A stretch of DNA of 64,000 bases from assembly GCF_003287875.1 (NCBI RefSeq), contig NZ_QMKK01000061.1:372001-436000 (forward strand), written 5' to 3'. Positions 26,038 through 34,507 of the stretch are shown piece by piece. A model generated the notes under the pieces. It was given only the letters and a program-made list of their open reading frames with translations. It ran no database searches and had not been told where the DNA came from. A program made the translations under genes and the position numbers. Source of the stretch: Martinezella tropici (GTDB lineage: Bacteria > Pseudomonadota > Alphaproteobacteria > Rhizobiales > Rhizobiaceae). Within the stretch, counting starts at the first letter, position 1. Each line of letters opens with the position of its first letter.

Positions 26038-27255
26038 TCAGCCGACTAGCTGCATCCAGCGGCGAACGAGATAATTGTGCTCATCCATTGTCGTATTCCA
26101 GACGGCAATGCAATTGGCACGCTGCCAATAGGATCCACCGCTGCGTACGGAATCTTTTTTGATCCGGGTCTGACCGTCGGGACCGGGCAGGTCTTCCGTC
26201 GCTGCGGCACCTTCATACCAGTAGTCCCATTCAGCCTGCGTCATGAACTGGCGCGAGCGCTGCGGCGTCGAAATGTAATAGCCCTGCCGCGCCACGACGG
26301 CACCCGGCCAGCCCGATATCCACCAGTTCAGATAATCGTAGGCGACATCGAGTAGACGACCGCTCAAGTGTTTCGAAAGGCACAAGCCGCCATGCCAGGC
26401 GCGATAGCCTTCAGCGGGCACCGCCTGCTCGACCGGCACACCCTTCGAGTTCAGGATACCGATGCCGGGCGACCACATGCTCTGGACGCTGGTCTCGCCA
26501 GCGATCATCAGCCGTGCCGCATCCTCGGCGGTCTTCCAGAAATCCCGGAAGAAGCCGGCCTTCTTGCGCTCCTCCAGGAGATCGATCAGCTGGTCGATCT
26601 CCTGAATGGACATATTGCCGATATCGTCGAAGGACATGAGGCCGGCCGCCTGCGCCGCCAGTGCCGCATCGAAGATGCCAATGGCAGGCTCGTCCACCAG
26701 CGCCACCCTGCCCGCCCAGCGCTCGTCGAAAAGCGCGCCCCAGGAATGCATCCCGATGCTATTGGGTGCCAGATCGGTCCGATAGGCGAAACTATCGAAA
26801 TTATGCGTCGTCGGCAGCATCGAGATGAAGCGCGACGGCGTGTCGCCGAGAGCGAGGTTCGGCTGCACGAAGAGCTTTTTCGCCGGCACATCGCCAAGCC
26901 CCATTCGCGGGTTTGGGCCGATATGACCGGTTTTCGTGAGATCATTGACCTCATCCCAAAGCACGATGCGCTGGGTGTCCACAGGCTGGATTGCGCGCCA
27001 ATGCCAGACGATATCGAGATTGTGGAAGCACTGGTCGTAGATATCGTAGGTTTCCGGCTCGCGGGCCGCCTTGTACTGCGTTGTCAGGAAGTCGTTGTTG
27101 TCGAAGGTGACATCGATGCCGAGATCGTCCTGTGCGCGCAGGCGCAGTTCCTCGAGCAGCGAAATCGCGGTGCCAAGCACGCGCAGGCGCGGGCGGCCCT
27201 TCAGATGCAGGGCGGGAGCGGACATGCTTTTAGCGACGGATTCATGCTTGTTCAT
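26038..27255 (-). CDS. Polyamine-type ABC solute-binding protein paralogue without a signal peptide
   Basis: 405 aa, PotD-like family 1 fold. It is homologous to the exported binding protein at 30785-32017: both share VPxEGYRxW, GYYxST, WYEG and an R-GGS...DEY/HxxLVxxW ending. Unlike that protein it has no hydrophobic leader; the N-terminus MNKHESVAKSMSAPALHLKG runs directly into the mature-like LRVLGTAISLLEEL. The CobW gene ends 16 bases upstream, so little room exists for a leader. Either it is a cytoplasmic ligand-binding protein or it uses an unknown export route. Ribosome site is weak. Confidence 0.82.
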   Translation of the reverse strand: MNKHESVAKSMSAPALHLKGRPRLRVLGTAISLLEELRLRAQDDLGIDVTFDNNDFLTTQYKAAREPETYDIYDQCFHNLDIVWHWRAIQPVDTQRIVLWDEVNDLTKTGHIGPNPRMGLGDVPAKKLFVQPNLALGDTPSRFISMLPTTHNFDSFAYRTDLAPNSIGMHSWGALFDERWAGRVALVDEPAIGIFDAALAAQAAGLMSFDDIGNMSIQEIDQLIDLLEERKKAGFFRDFWKTAEDAARLMIAGETSVQSMWSPGIGILNSKGVPVEQAVPAEGYRAWHGGLCLSKHLSGRLLDVAYDYLNWWISGWPGAVVARQGYYISTPQRSRQFMTQAEWDYWYEGAAATEDLPGPDGQTRIKKDSVRSGGSYWQRANCIAVWNTTMDEHNYLVRRWMQLVG

Positions 27256-27271
27256 AAAGACACCGATTGTC

Positions 27272-28321
27272 TCATCGCGCCGCAGCGATCGGGTAAGGCG
27301 CGGCAGGTACGTGCGCCAGTGTGAAGGCTTCGAAAGAGCGTTTCAAGAGAGTGCCGTCGAGCCCATCCAGGATGAAGACCAGCCGCGAAATGCGGTCTTC
27401 CGAGGGCCATCCATCCATATGCACCGGCGTGTGAACCAGATGCTGGACACCATGAACCGCAACCGGGCGCTCCTCGCCGCTGAGATTGAGGATGCCCTTT
27501 ACCCGCAACACACGCTCCCCATGGCGATTGAGCAGCATGGTCAGCCAGAGCCCGAAAGCGGTCCAATCGACAGGCCTGTCTATGACGAGCGAAATCGAGG
27601 AAATGGCGGCCTGATGCGGAGTGCCGTCCGATGAGACGAGCTGCACCGGGTCCTCGCAGTAAAAACCGCTTTGCGATAGACTACTTGTTGAGACGTTGCT
27701 CCGGGCCGCGACGAGCGAGGAGAGATCGAGATCCGGATCGGCCGCGATCAGGATCGGGGCATCGGGATTGAGCGTTCGAAGGCGAGCTTGGAGGTCGTTT
27801 TCGCTACGATCCACCTCAAGATCCGTCTTGGTGACGATCAACCGGTCCGCAATCGCCGCCTGCCTGTTGGATTCGATATAGGTGTCAAGCTGGTGCAGCC
27901 CATTCACCGCGTCGACGGTCGTAATGACGTTGCCGGCGCAGAAGTGATGACGAAGGACCGGATCGGCCTTTATCGTCGAGAGCACGGGGAAAGGATCGGC
28001 AAGGCCGGTGCTTTCGATGATGACGCGCCGGAATGGTGGCAGCAGCCCGCGCTCGCGGCGGGAGTGGAGTTCCTTAAGTGCTGTGGCAAGGTCGTCTCGC
28101 ACCGTGCAGCAGACGCAGCCGGAGCGCAGCAGCACCATCTCGCCCTCGACACTTTCGACGAGATCATGGTCAAGCCCGATCTCGCCGAATTCGTTGATGA
28201 GCACGGCGGTATCGGCGAAGGCCGCATCCGCCAGGATGCGCTTGAGCAGTGTCGTCTTGCCAGAACCGAGAAAGCCAGTCAAAAGATTGACCGGCAGAAA
28301 GCCACCCACCTCAATCGACAC
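27272..28321 (-). CDS. CobW/G3E-family GTPase metallochaperone
   Basis: 349 aa. Walker A is GFLGSGKTTLLK (residues 16-27). The metal-binding motif C69-V-C71-C72 stands in GCVCCTV. ESTGLADP is the switch region, TKTDL is the base-recognition motif, and a CobW C-terminal domain covers about 235-335. The family delivers Zn, Co or Ni to client enzymes in a GTP-dependent way. The gene overlaps the CxxC protein and sits within the same unit as a deacetylase-fold metallohydrolase, which is the likely client (inference). Confidence 0.92.
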   Translation of the reverse strand: MSIEVGGFLPVNLLTGFLGSGKTTLLKRILADAAFADTAVLINEFGEIGLDHDLVESVEGEMVLLRSGCVCCTVRDDLATALKELHSRRERGLLPPFRRVIIESTGLADPFPVLSTIKADPVLRHHFCAGNVITTVDAVNGLHQLDTYIESNRQAAIADRLIVTKTDLEVDRSENDLQARLRTLNPDAPILIAADPDLDLSSLVAARSNVSTSSLSQSGFYCEDPVQLVSSDGTPHQAAISSISLVIDRPVDWTAFGLWLTMLLNRHGERVLRVKGILNLSGEERPVAVHGVQHLVHTPVHMDGWPSEDRISRLVFILDGLDGTLLKRSFEAFTLAHVPAAPYPIAAAR

Positions 28322-28643
28322 GCCGCGCCTCCATCCGGGCTATGAAGGTGACGTCGAGCGGATCGCAAGGCCGGCCGACGAGCCTTTCGGCCGCCGGCCA
28401 GAGATGACCGAGATCCTCGATGATTTCGCTCCTACCCGTTCTGGTCGACAAGATGAAGGATGCGCCCTGCCAATCGGAGAGGACAAGGCCGAAGCCCGAG
28501 AGCATCTCGTTGGCGGCGCGCACGCGCTCGGCACGCTCACGCCGCCGGTCAAAGCTGGCATGATTGCGCGTGAACACACCTGGCCGTGCCGCGGCATCCG
28601 TCCAATGCTCATTGCCGCCGAGCACGCCACACAGTGAACACAT
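28311..28643 (-). CDS. CxxC-containing small protein associated with CobW
   Basis: 110 aa from ATG 28643 (MCSLCGVLGG). The N-terminal C-x-x-C could bind a metal. The rest is a soluble alpha/beta chain with no family I can name. It overlaps the CobW start by 11 bases and follows the deacetylase gene by 45 bases, so the three are one unit. A role in metal handling or in maturation of the hydrolase is inferred only from position and the Cys pair. Confidence 0.75.
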   Translation of the reverse strand: MCSLCGVLGGNEHWTDAAARPGVFTRNHASFDRRRERAERVRAANEMLSGFGLVLSDWQGASFILSTRTGRSEIIEDLGHLWPAAERLVGRPCDPLDVTFIARMEARRVD

Positions 28644-28688
28644 GGCAATCGCCTCCAACCTGATGCTTCGATACTTCAGCCTAGCCGG

Positions 28689-29570
28689 CTATTTCTTGCG
28701 CGGAAAGCGGGCTGCGAAATCGTCGGCAATCTCATTCATCGTAACGAACTTGACGCCGGGATGCTTGATCATATGCGCATAGAGCCGCTCCAGCATCATC
28801 AGCACCTGCGGCCGGCCGGCGACGTCGGGATGGATGGTGATCGGGAAGACGGCATAATCCATCTCGCGATAGACCCAGTCGAACTGGTCACGCCACATCT
28901 GCTCGATGTGATGGGGATTGACGAAACCATGACTGTTCGGCGATTTCTTGATGAACATCATCGGCGGCAGGTCGTCGAGATACCAGGATGCCGGGATTTC
29001 GATCAGATCGGTTTCCTGGCCGCGCTTCAGCGGCACCATCCAATCCGATGGCTTGCGGGAATAGTCGATCTTCGTCCAGCTATCACCGACACGCACATAA
29101 TAGGGCGTGAAGTCATTGTGCATCAGCGAGTGATCGTACTTGATGCCGCGCTCCAGAAGCAGCTCGTTCGTCACGTTGGAGAATTCCCACCACGGTGCGA
29201 CGTAACCGGTCGGGCGCTTGCCGGACAGCTTGGTGACCAGCTCGATGCACTTGTCGAGGATTTCCGTCTCCTGCTCGCGCGTCATGGCGATCGGATTTTC
29301 ATGGCTGTAGCCATGGATGCCGATTTCATGGCCGGCATCGGCCACAGCCTGCATCTGCTCGGGAAAGGTCTCGATCGAGTGGCCGGGAATGAACCAAGTC
29401 GTCTTGATGCCGAAGCGTTCGAAGAGCTTCACCAGCCGCGGGCTGCCGACTTCGCCGGCAAAAAGGCCGCGCGAGATGTCGTCGGGTGAATCCTCCCCGC
29501 CATAAGAGCCGAGCCAGCCGGCGACGGCATCGACGTCGACGCCAAAACTGCACAAGATTTCCTTTGCCAT
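28689..29570 (-). CDS. Polysaccharide-deacetylase-fold metal hydrolase (HpPgdA / cyclic imide hydrolase type)
   Basis: 293 aa from ATG 29570 (MAKEILCSFGVDVDAVAGWL), which has GGAGG upstream. Metal ligands D14, H86 and H90 (HGYSHENP) sit at the numbering known for Helicobacter pylori PgdA, and blocks such as PPMMFIKKSPNS and QFDWVYREMDYAVF match that family as I recall it. A cyclic imide hydrolase of Pseudomonas putida has the same fold and length. No signal peptide, so a cytoplasmic small-molecule hydrolase fits better than a peptidoglycan enzyme. It may open a cyclic imide or similar ring for the amidase. Confidence 0.85.
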   Translation of the reverse strand: MAKEILCSFGVDVDAVAGWLGSYGGEDSPDDISRGLFAGEVGSPRLVKLFERFGIKTTWFIPGHSIETFPEQMQAVADAGHEIGIHGYSHENPIAMTREQETEILDKCIELVTKLSGKRPTGYVAPWWEFSNVTNELLLERGIKYDHSLMHNDFTPYYVRVGDSWTKIDYSRKPSDWMVPLKRGQETDLIEIPASWYLDDLPPMMFIKKSPNSHGFVNPHHIEQMWRDQFDWVYREMDYAVFPITIHPDVAGRPQVLMMLERLYAHMIKHPGVKFVTMNEIADDFAARFPRKK

Positions 29571-29602
29571 GGGATGACCTCCTTTAATCGGGTTTTCTAT
29601 GA

Positions 29603-30706
29603 TCAATGAGCTGGAATGACGGTTGCGTCGGCCGGATCCCAGGTAAGCATGACCTCGGCGCCTAAGGGAAAGGCTCCGGGCCGGTATTTGTCGACATGCG
29701 CTTCCAGCGCCAGAGCTCGGCCGTCGGGCAGGCTGATGCCGATCTGCGAGATATGGCCGACCACGTCGAAGCGCTCGACGCGTGCGCCGACCACATTGCC
29801 GCCGAAAGCCCGGGCGAGATGTTCGCGTGCCGAACCGTCCGCGGCATGAACCTCGATCGCCTCCGAGGGGATGACGATGTTGACCTTGCTGGAGAGGCCG
29901 CCATTGGCACAGCCCGACAGCGTGCCGAAGGATGTCGAGACAAAAGTGTTGTCGGCCTGCGTGCCGGCAACTTTACCTTCGAAGATGGTGTTGCGGCCGA
30001 TGAACTGCGCCACGAAAGGCGTATTCGGACGCGTATAAAGCTGAGCCGGCGGACTGATCTGCTCCACCCTGCCCTGGTTCATGACGACGATGCGGTCGGA
30101 CAGCGCCAGCGCCTCCGACTGGGCATGCGTGACGAAGACGAAGGTCACGCCGAGCTTCTTCTGCAGCAGCTTCAACTCATTCTGGATCGCCTTGCGCAGA
30201 TTTGCATCCAAAGCACCCAGCGGCTCGTCGAGAAGCAGCACATCCGGCTCGACCACGAGGCCGCGGGCAAGCGCGATGCGCTGGCGCTGGCCGCCGGAAA
30301 GCTTGTCCGGCTTGCGCTCGGCTATATCCTCCAGCCCGAGGGTCGCGAGAATGCGGTCGACCCGCGCCTCACGCTCGGCCTTCGCCATGCCCTTGACCTC
30401 GAGACCGTATCCGACATTGCGCCGCACGGTCATATGCGGAAACAAAGCATAGTTCTGGAAGATCATCGATGTCGGCCGCTTCTGCGGCCGGACATCGTTC
30501 ATGCGCTCGCCCTTGATCATCATGTCGCCGGAGGAAATGCTTTCAAAGCCTGCGATCATACGGAGCGTCGTCGTCTTGCCGCAGCCCGACGGGCCGAGGA
30601 AGGCGATGAACTCGCCCTTTTTGATCAATAGGTTGAAGTCGATGACGGCGGGCGTGCCATTGTCATAGACCTTGCCGACATCGATGAGTTCCAAATCATA
30701 TATCAC
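29603..30706 (-). CDS. Polyamine/iron-type ABC transporter ATPase (first copy)
   Basis: 367 aa PotA/MalK-like subunit. Walker A is GPSGCGKTTTLR, signature LSGGQRQRIALARGL, Walker B DVLLLDEPLGALD, H-loop FVTHAQSEA, followed by a C-terminal TOBE domain (about 280-367). The deacetylase gene follows after 32 bases. A different ATPase of the same type is at 35456-36529, although only one permease pair is present, so the two may pair as a heterodimer or serve separate needs. Confidence 0.93.
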   Translation of the reverse strand: MIYDLELIDVGKVYDNGTPAVIDFNLLIKKGEFIAFLGPSGCGKTTTLRMIAGFESISSGDMMIKGERMNDVRPQKRPTSMIFQNYALFPHMTVRRNVGYGLEVKGMAKAEREARVDRILATLGLEDIAERKPDKLSGGQRQRIALARGLVVEPDVLLLDEPLGALDANLRKAIQNELKLLQKKLGVTFVFVTHAQSEALALSDRIVVMNQGRVEQISPPAQLYTRPNTPFVAQFIGRNTIFEGKVAGTQADNTFVSTSFGTLSGCANGGLSSKVNIVIPSEAIEVHAADGSAREHLARAFGGNVVGARVERFDVVGHISQIGISLPDGRALALEAHVDKYRPGAFPLGAEVMLTWDPADATVIPAH

Positions 30707-30729
30707 GAGAGATCTCCGGGCGTGGAGGA

Positions 30730-30780
30730 GGAGGCGGACATCGCCTCCCCGCGCGGCATAGGATGGCTGGCAGCAGCCAT
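30730..30780 (-). promoter_or_regulatory. Two intercistronic hairpins after the solute-binding protein gene
   Basis: ATGGCTG/CAGCCAT (30763-30780) and GGAGGCG/CGCCTCC (30730-30748) are perfect 7-bp stems between the binding-protein stop and the ATPase gene. No T-run. They probably stabilise the binding-protein message and lower downstream expression. Confidence 0.45.
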
Positions 30781-30784
30781 CGGA

Positions 30785-32017
30785 TCAGGCATTGAGGAAT
30801 TCATCCCATTTCTGGACGAGATGGTCGTATTCGTCCGGCCACTGGTGCCAGTAGGCGACGTTCTTGGCACGCTCCACCAGCGAGCCGCCGTCGCGCAGGT
30901 CGCCTTCCTTGATGCCGCGCTCGGCGGCGCCGACCCACGGCTTGCCCTCGTACCAGAAGGCATATTTGTCCGGCGCCATGACCTTCTGAATATTGGTCGA
31001 CGGCGAATAATAGCCCTGTTCGGAAACGGTGATGCCGGGCTCGCCCGAAAGCCAGTAATCGGCATAGGCGATCACGGCTTCCTTGTTCGGCGTGCCAGCG
31101 ATCATCGACGGGCCGATCGCCCAGCCGCGATAGCCTTCCTTCGGGACGGCATATTTGCACGCCTTGCCCTGAGCCTTGACCGCCATGACGGCCGGCTGCC
31201 AGGCGTCGCAGACGACCATCTCGCCCGATGCCATCAGATTGACCAGCTCGCCGAAATCGCCCCACAGCGCGCGGAACTGCCCGTCCTTCTTCTTCGAAAC
31301 GAGGAACTTCGCCGCTTCGTCGATTTCGGCCGTGCTCGGATTGCCGGGATTCTTGACGTTCAGAAGGCCAAGCGTATTCATCGCCATGATCGCCTGGCCG
31401 AAGGCGATCAGAGGATCGGTGTTGAGGCCGGACTTGCCCTTGAACTTCGGATCGAAGATCGCCGCCCAGGTATTGGCTTCCTCGGCGGAGAGAACGTCCG
31501 GATTGTAGCCGATGGAATCATAATTATAGACCGCCGGCACCATGTTCAGCGTGGTCTTGGCATCATCGGCCCAGATCTGGCCGACGATCTGCTGCTTCGG
31601 CTCCCACTTGTCGGAAGGCGTGGTGAAGGTATCGCGGATATTGGCCCAGTTCTTCAAGGAAGCGGCCGGAACCGGCTCGACATTGTTGGTCATGACGATC
31701 GACGGCAGGCGCTCGCCGATGATCTCCCAGCAATCGTAATCCTTGGAGCCGGAAAGGATTTTGGTTTGTGCATCCGGGAAGGTCGCTGCCGTGCCGGAGG
31801 TCTGCCCGACGCCGCTTGCCTTGCGAAAATTGTCGAGAATACGCTCCTGAACGGTGACCGAAAGGCCGATGGTGCGCAATTGCTCCTTGGCGAGGTTGGC
31901 GGCTTGCGCGTAGGCCGCCCGCGACGACAGGAACGGCGTGCCGCCCCCGATCGCGAGCGCCATCACGCCGGCGGAATGCTTCAACAGAGAGCGTCTGTTC
32001 ATTTCCATTTTGGACAT
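30785..32017 (-). CDS. Tat-exported polyamine-type ABC solute-binding protein
   Basis: 410 aa from ATG 32017 (MSKMEMNRRSLLKHSAG), with GGAGAA upstream. The twin Arg and following hydrophobic stretch VMALAIGGGTPFL form a Tat leader cut near AYAQA. The mature part is a PotD-like family 1 binding protein. Longer frame residues upstream are not plausible. It delivers substrate to the permeases at 33660-35407. It has a leaderless paralogue at 26038. Substrate unknown; polyamine specificity is not implied. Confidence 0.92.
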   Translation of the reverse strand: MSKMEMNRRSLLKHSAGVMALAIGGGTPFLSSRAAYAQAANLAKEQLRTIGLSVTVQERILDNFRKASGVGQTSGTAATFPDAQTKILSGSKDYDCWEIIGERLPSIVMTNNVEPVPAASLKNWANIRDTFTTPSDKWEPKQQIVGQIWADDAKTTLNMVPAVYNYDSIGYNPDVLSAEEANTWAAIFDPKFKGKSGLNTDPLIAFGQAIMAMNTLGLLNVKNPGNPSTAEIDEAAKFLVSKKKDGQFRALWGDFGELVNLMASGEMVVCDAWQPAVMAVKAQGKACKYAVPKEGYRGWAIGPSMIAGTPNKEAVIAYADYWLSGEPGITVSEQGYYSPSTNIQKVMAPDKYAFWYEGKPWVGAAERGIKEGDLRDGGSLVERAKNVAYWHQWPDEYDHLVQKWDEFLNA

Positions 32018-32114
32018 TTCTGTTCTCCAGTGCTGATTGCTGTTCCCTTGGCCCTTGCTGGACCTCTTCATTGCCGTATCGCCCTTCACCCGGTCGTTGC
32101 CGGAACGATGGCGA

Positions 32115-32882
32115 TCAGTACCGCCCCACAAGGAGGCCGCCATCCACGACCAGAACCTGGCCGGTCATGTATCTCGCGCCCTTCGAGGCGAGGAATGCGA
32201 TCACGTCGGCGATGTCTTCCGGCTCGCCGAGCCGGCCCATCGGGATGAACTCGGCCGCCTTCTCCGCGCCGGCGGGGCCGAGCGAATTTTCTTCCGAAAG
32301 AAGCTGGGCGGTGCGGATATAGCCCGGTGCAATGCCGTTGACCCTGATGCCGTCCTTCGCCAGCTCGACGGCGAGCCCGCGCACCAGTCCGACGACCCCG
32401 GATTTCGCCGCCGAATAATGGACATGCTCGTCCCAGCCATAGGCGACGCCCATGATCGAGGAGAGTGCGACGATGCTGCCCGATCCGCGGGCTCGCATGC
32501 CCGGTACGGCGGCACGCACCAGCTTGAAGATGCCCTTCAGGTCGACATCCATGGTCAGGTCCCACTTGTCATCGGTGAGCTTGTCGAGGGGCGTGCGATG
32601 GGCGATGCCGGCATTGGCGACGATAACGTCGATCTTGCCGAAGCGTGCCTCGACATTGGCGACAAGCCGGTTCGCGGTATCCGTCGAGCGGACGTCGTAG
32701 AGATGGAATTCGGCAGAGCCGCCAGCGGCGAGAATATCGCGAACGGTCTGCTCGCCTTCCTTCTCGAGGATGTCTGTGACGACGACACGGTCGCCGAGCG
32801 CTGCAAATGCCTTTGCTGTCGCCTGGCCGATACCGATGCCCGCCCCCGTGACGATGACGATCCGCTTTTCCAAACTATCCAT
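32115..32882 (-). CDS. Short-chain dehydrogenase/reductase
   Basis: 255 aa classical SDR. The cofactor site is VTGAGIGIGQATAK, the N-A-G motif is VANAGIAHRTP, the catalytic Ser lies in ALSSIM and the Y-x-x-x-K is YSAAKSG. Substrate unknown. It lies 13 bases after a second SDR of identical length and between the permease and binding-protein genes, so the imported compound probably carries or acquires a hydroxyl or carbonyl group. Confidence 0.92.
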   Translation of the reverse strand: MDSLEKRIVIVTGAGIGIGQATAKAFAALGDRVVVTDILEKEGEQTVRDILAAGGSAEFHLYDVRSTDTANRLVANVEARFGKIDVIVANAGIAHRTPLDKLTDDKWDLTMDVDLKGIFKLVRAAVPGMRARGSGSIVALSSIMGVAYGWDEHVHYSAAKSGVVGLVRGLAVELAKDGIRVNGIAPGYIRTAQLLSEENSLGPAGAEKAAEFIPMGRLGEPEDIADVIAFLASKGARYMTGQVLVVDGGLLVGRY

Positions 32883-32895
32883 CTGCTTGTCTCCC

Positions 32896-33663
32896 TCAGA
32901 GCATCACATCGCCGGAATTCGGCCCGAGCGTCTGGCCGACGAAAAGGCTCGCTGCCGGCGAGGCCAGAAACGCCACGGTCGCCGCCACCTCTTCCGGTTC
33001 ACCAAAGCGGCCGAGCGGCAGTTCGCGCTTCTTGCGTTCGCGCCATTCTTCGGAAAGGCCGCGCACCAGCGGCGTGTTGATTGGTCCTGGCGCTACGGCG
33101 TTGACCCGCACCCCCCGGTTGGAAACCTCGCGGGCGAGTGCCTTGGTCATGCCGATGATCGCGGCCTTGGCGCCGGAATAATGAACCAACTCGATGCCGC
33201 CGATCTGCCCCAGTTGGGAGGCGACGTTGACGATCACGCCCTCGCCGCGTGCCAGCATCGACGGCATGACGGCCTTGGTCATCAGGAAGGTGCCGCGCAC
33301 ATGCACCGCAAACATCCGGTCGAAATCCTCCAGATCGAGGTTCTCGAATGCTGCCTGATGCGCAATGCCGGCATTGTTGACGAGAAGGGCGACGTCGCCG
33401 TGCGAGCTCTTGGCAGCCGCATGGATGGCCGCCACATCCTCCGGCCGCGAGATGTCGCCGGCGATCGCGGTCGCCGCACCGCCCGTCTTGGTGATTTCCG
33501 AGGCGACAGAAATGGCGCGCTCCTCGGAGAGGTCATTGACCAGAACCGCACAGCCGTCTGCGGCAAGGCGCAGCGCAATGGCGCGCCCGATCCCAGAGCC
33601 GGCACCGGTGACGATGGCAGAGAGGGGGGCGGAGATCAGGGCGGAAGCCTTCTCAGCCATCAT
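32896..33663 (-). CDS. Short-chain dehydrogenase/reductase, second copy
   Basis: 255 aa classical SDR. VTGAGSGIGRAIAL is the cofactor site, NNAGIAHQAAF the NAG motif, and YSGAKAAIIG carries the catalytic Tyr and Lys. Related to, but clearly different from, the neighbouring SDR. Its start overlaps the stop of the permease gene (ATGA at 33660-33663). A two-step oxidation or stereo-inversion by the two SDRs is possible but is inference. Confidence 0.92.
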   Translation of the reverse strand: MMAEKASALISAPLSAIVTGAGSGIGRAIALRLAADGCAVLVNDLSEERAISVASEITKTGGAATAIAGDISRPEDVAAIHAAAKSSHGDVALLVNNAGIAHQAAFENLDLEDFDRMFAVHVRGTFLMTKAVMPSMLARGEGVIVNVASQLGQIGGIELVHYSGAKAAIIGMTKALAREVSNRGVRVNAVAPGPINTPLVRGLSEEWRERKKRELPLGRFGEPEEVAATVAFLASPAASLFVGQTLGPNSGDVML

Positions 33664-34505
33664 GCATCCTCCTGAATGCGGACACGCTTGGCGCGCCTGA
33701 CCGACAGACCCATCAGGATTGCGTAGATGCCGAGGAGCGCGAAGGAAAACAGCGTCGTCAGCACCCCGAAGGCGAAGACGTTCGGATGTACCTCGACGGA
33801 GAAGGTGCCGTAGATCGCAAGCGGCAGCGTCAGCTCGCGGCCGGAGGCAAACAGGGTGCGCGAGAACTCGTCATAGGAGAGGGTGAAGGCGAAGAGCATG
33901 GCCGAAAGCACGCCCGGGAAGATCAGCGGAAACGTGATCTTGCGGAAGGTGCGTGCCGGCGTGACGCCGAGCGACCATGAGGCCTCCTCCATGCTCGGAT
34001 CGAACCTATTGAAAATGGCGAGCATGACGAGGAAGGCGAAGGGGAAGGTGTAGACGACATGTAGGACGAAGGCGGTGCTCCACCAGTGCCGGTCGATTCC
34101 GAAGGCATTGGCGACAAGCGCCATGCCGAGGCCGACAAGCACGCCCGGGACCATCATGCCAAGAACGATCAGGTAGAAGGCGACGCCAGAACCGCGGAAC
34201 TTACGGCGAAAGGCCTGGGCAGACATGACGCCGAGCACCGTCGAGACGACCATGGTCATCAGCGCCAGCGAGAGCGAGCGGATTAGCGCCTGGTCGATCG
34301 GCAGGGGCGCGATACGCGACGGCGGCGTCAGACCGAAGAGATGCCGGTACCAGTAGGTGGACCATTCGATGATCGGAAATTGCGGACCGCCCTCCGGTCC
34401 GGTCTGGAACGACAGGATCGCCAGGACGACGAGCGGTCCGTAGAGGAAGATCAAGAATAGGGTCGTATAGACGCCCAGGCCAAGCTTGATGCCGCCGGCA
34501 TTCAT
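33660..34505 (-). CDS. ABC transporter permease, PotC-like
   Basis: 281 aa, about six helices. It has the permease EAA-type loop MEEASWSLGVTPARTFRKI that contacts the ATPase. Start ATG 34505 (MNAGGIKLGLG) has AGGAGC upstream and follows the first permease by 2 bases; the longer frame to 34607 is rejected as it would overlap that gene by 100 bases. It forms the membrane channel with the gene at 34508. Confidence 0.92.
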   Translation of the reverse strand: MNAGGIKLGLGVYTTLFLIFLYGPLVVLAILSFQTGPEGGPQFPIIEWSTYWYRHLFGLTPPSRIAPLPIDQALIRSLSLALMTMVVSTVLGVMSAQAFRRKFRGSGVAFYLIVLGMMVPGVLVGLGMALVANAFGIDRHWWSTAFVLHVVYTFPFAFLVMLAIFNRFDPSMEEASWSLGVTPARTFRKITFPLIFPGVLSAMLFAFTLSYDEFSRTLFASGRELTLPLAIYGTFSVEVHPNVFAFGVLTTLFSFALLGIYAILMGLSVRRAKRVRIQEDA

Positions 34506-34507
34506 GA

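Noticed and set aside
24710..26074. 454-codon open frame opposite the amidase
   Set aside because: Shadow of the amidase gene; high Arg content and no domain.
30722..32248. 508-codon open frame opposite the solute-binding protein
   Set aside because: Shadow; the minus-strand gene has a Tat leader, ribosome site and family motifs.
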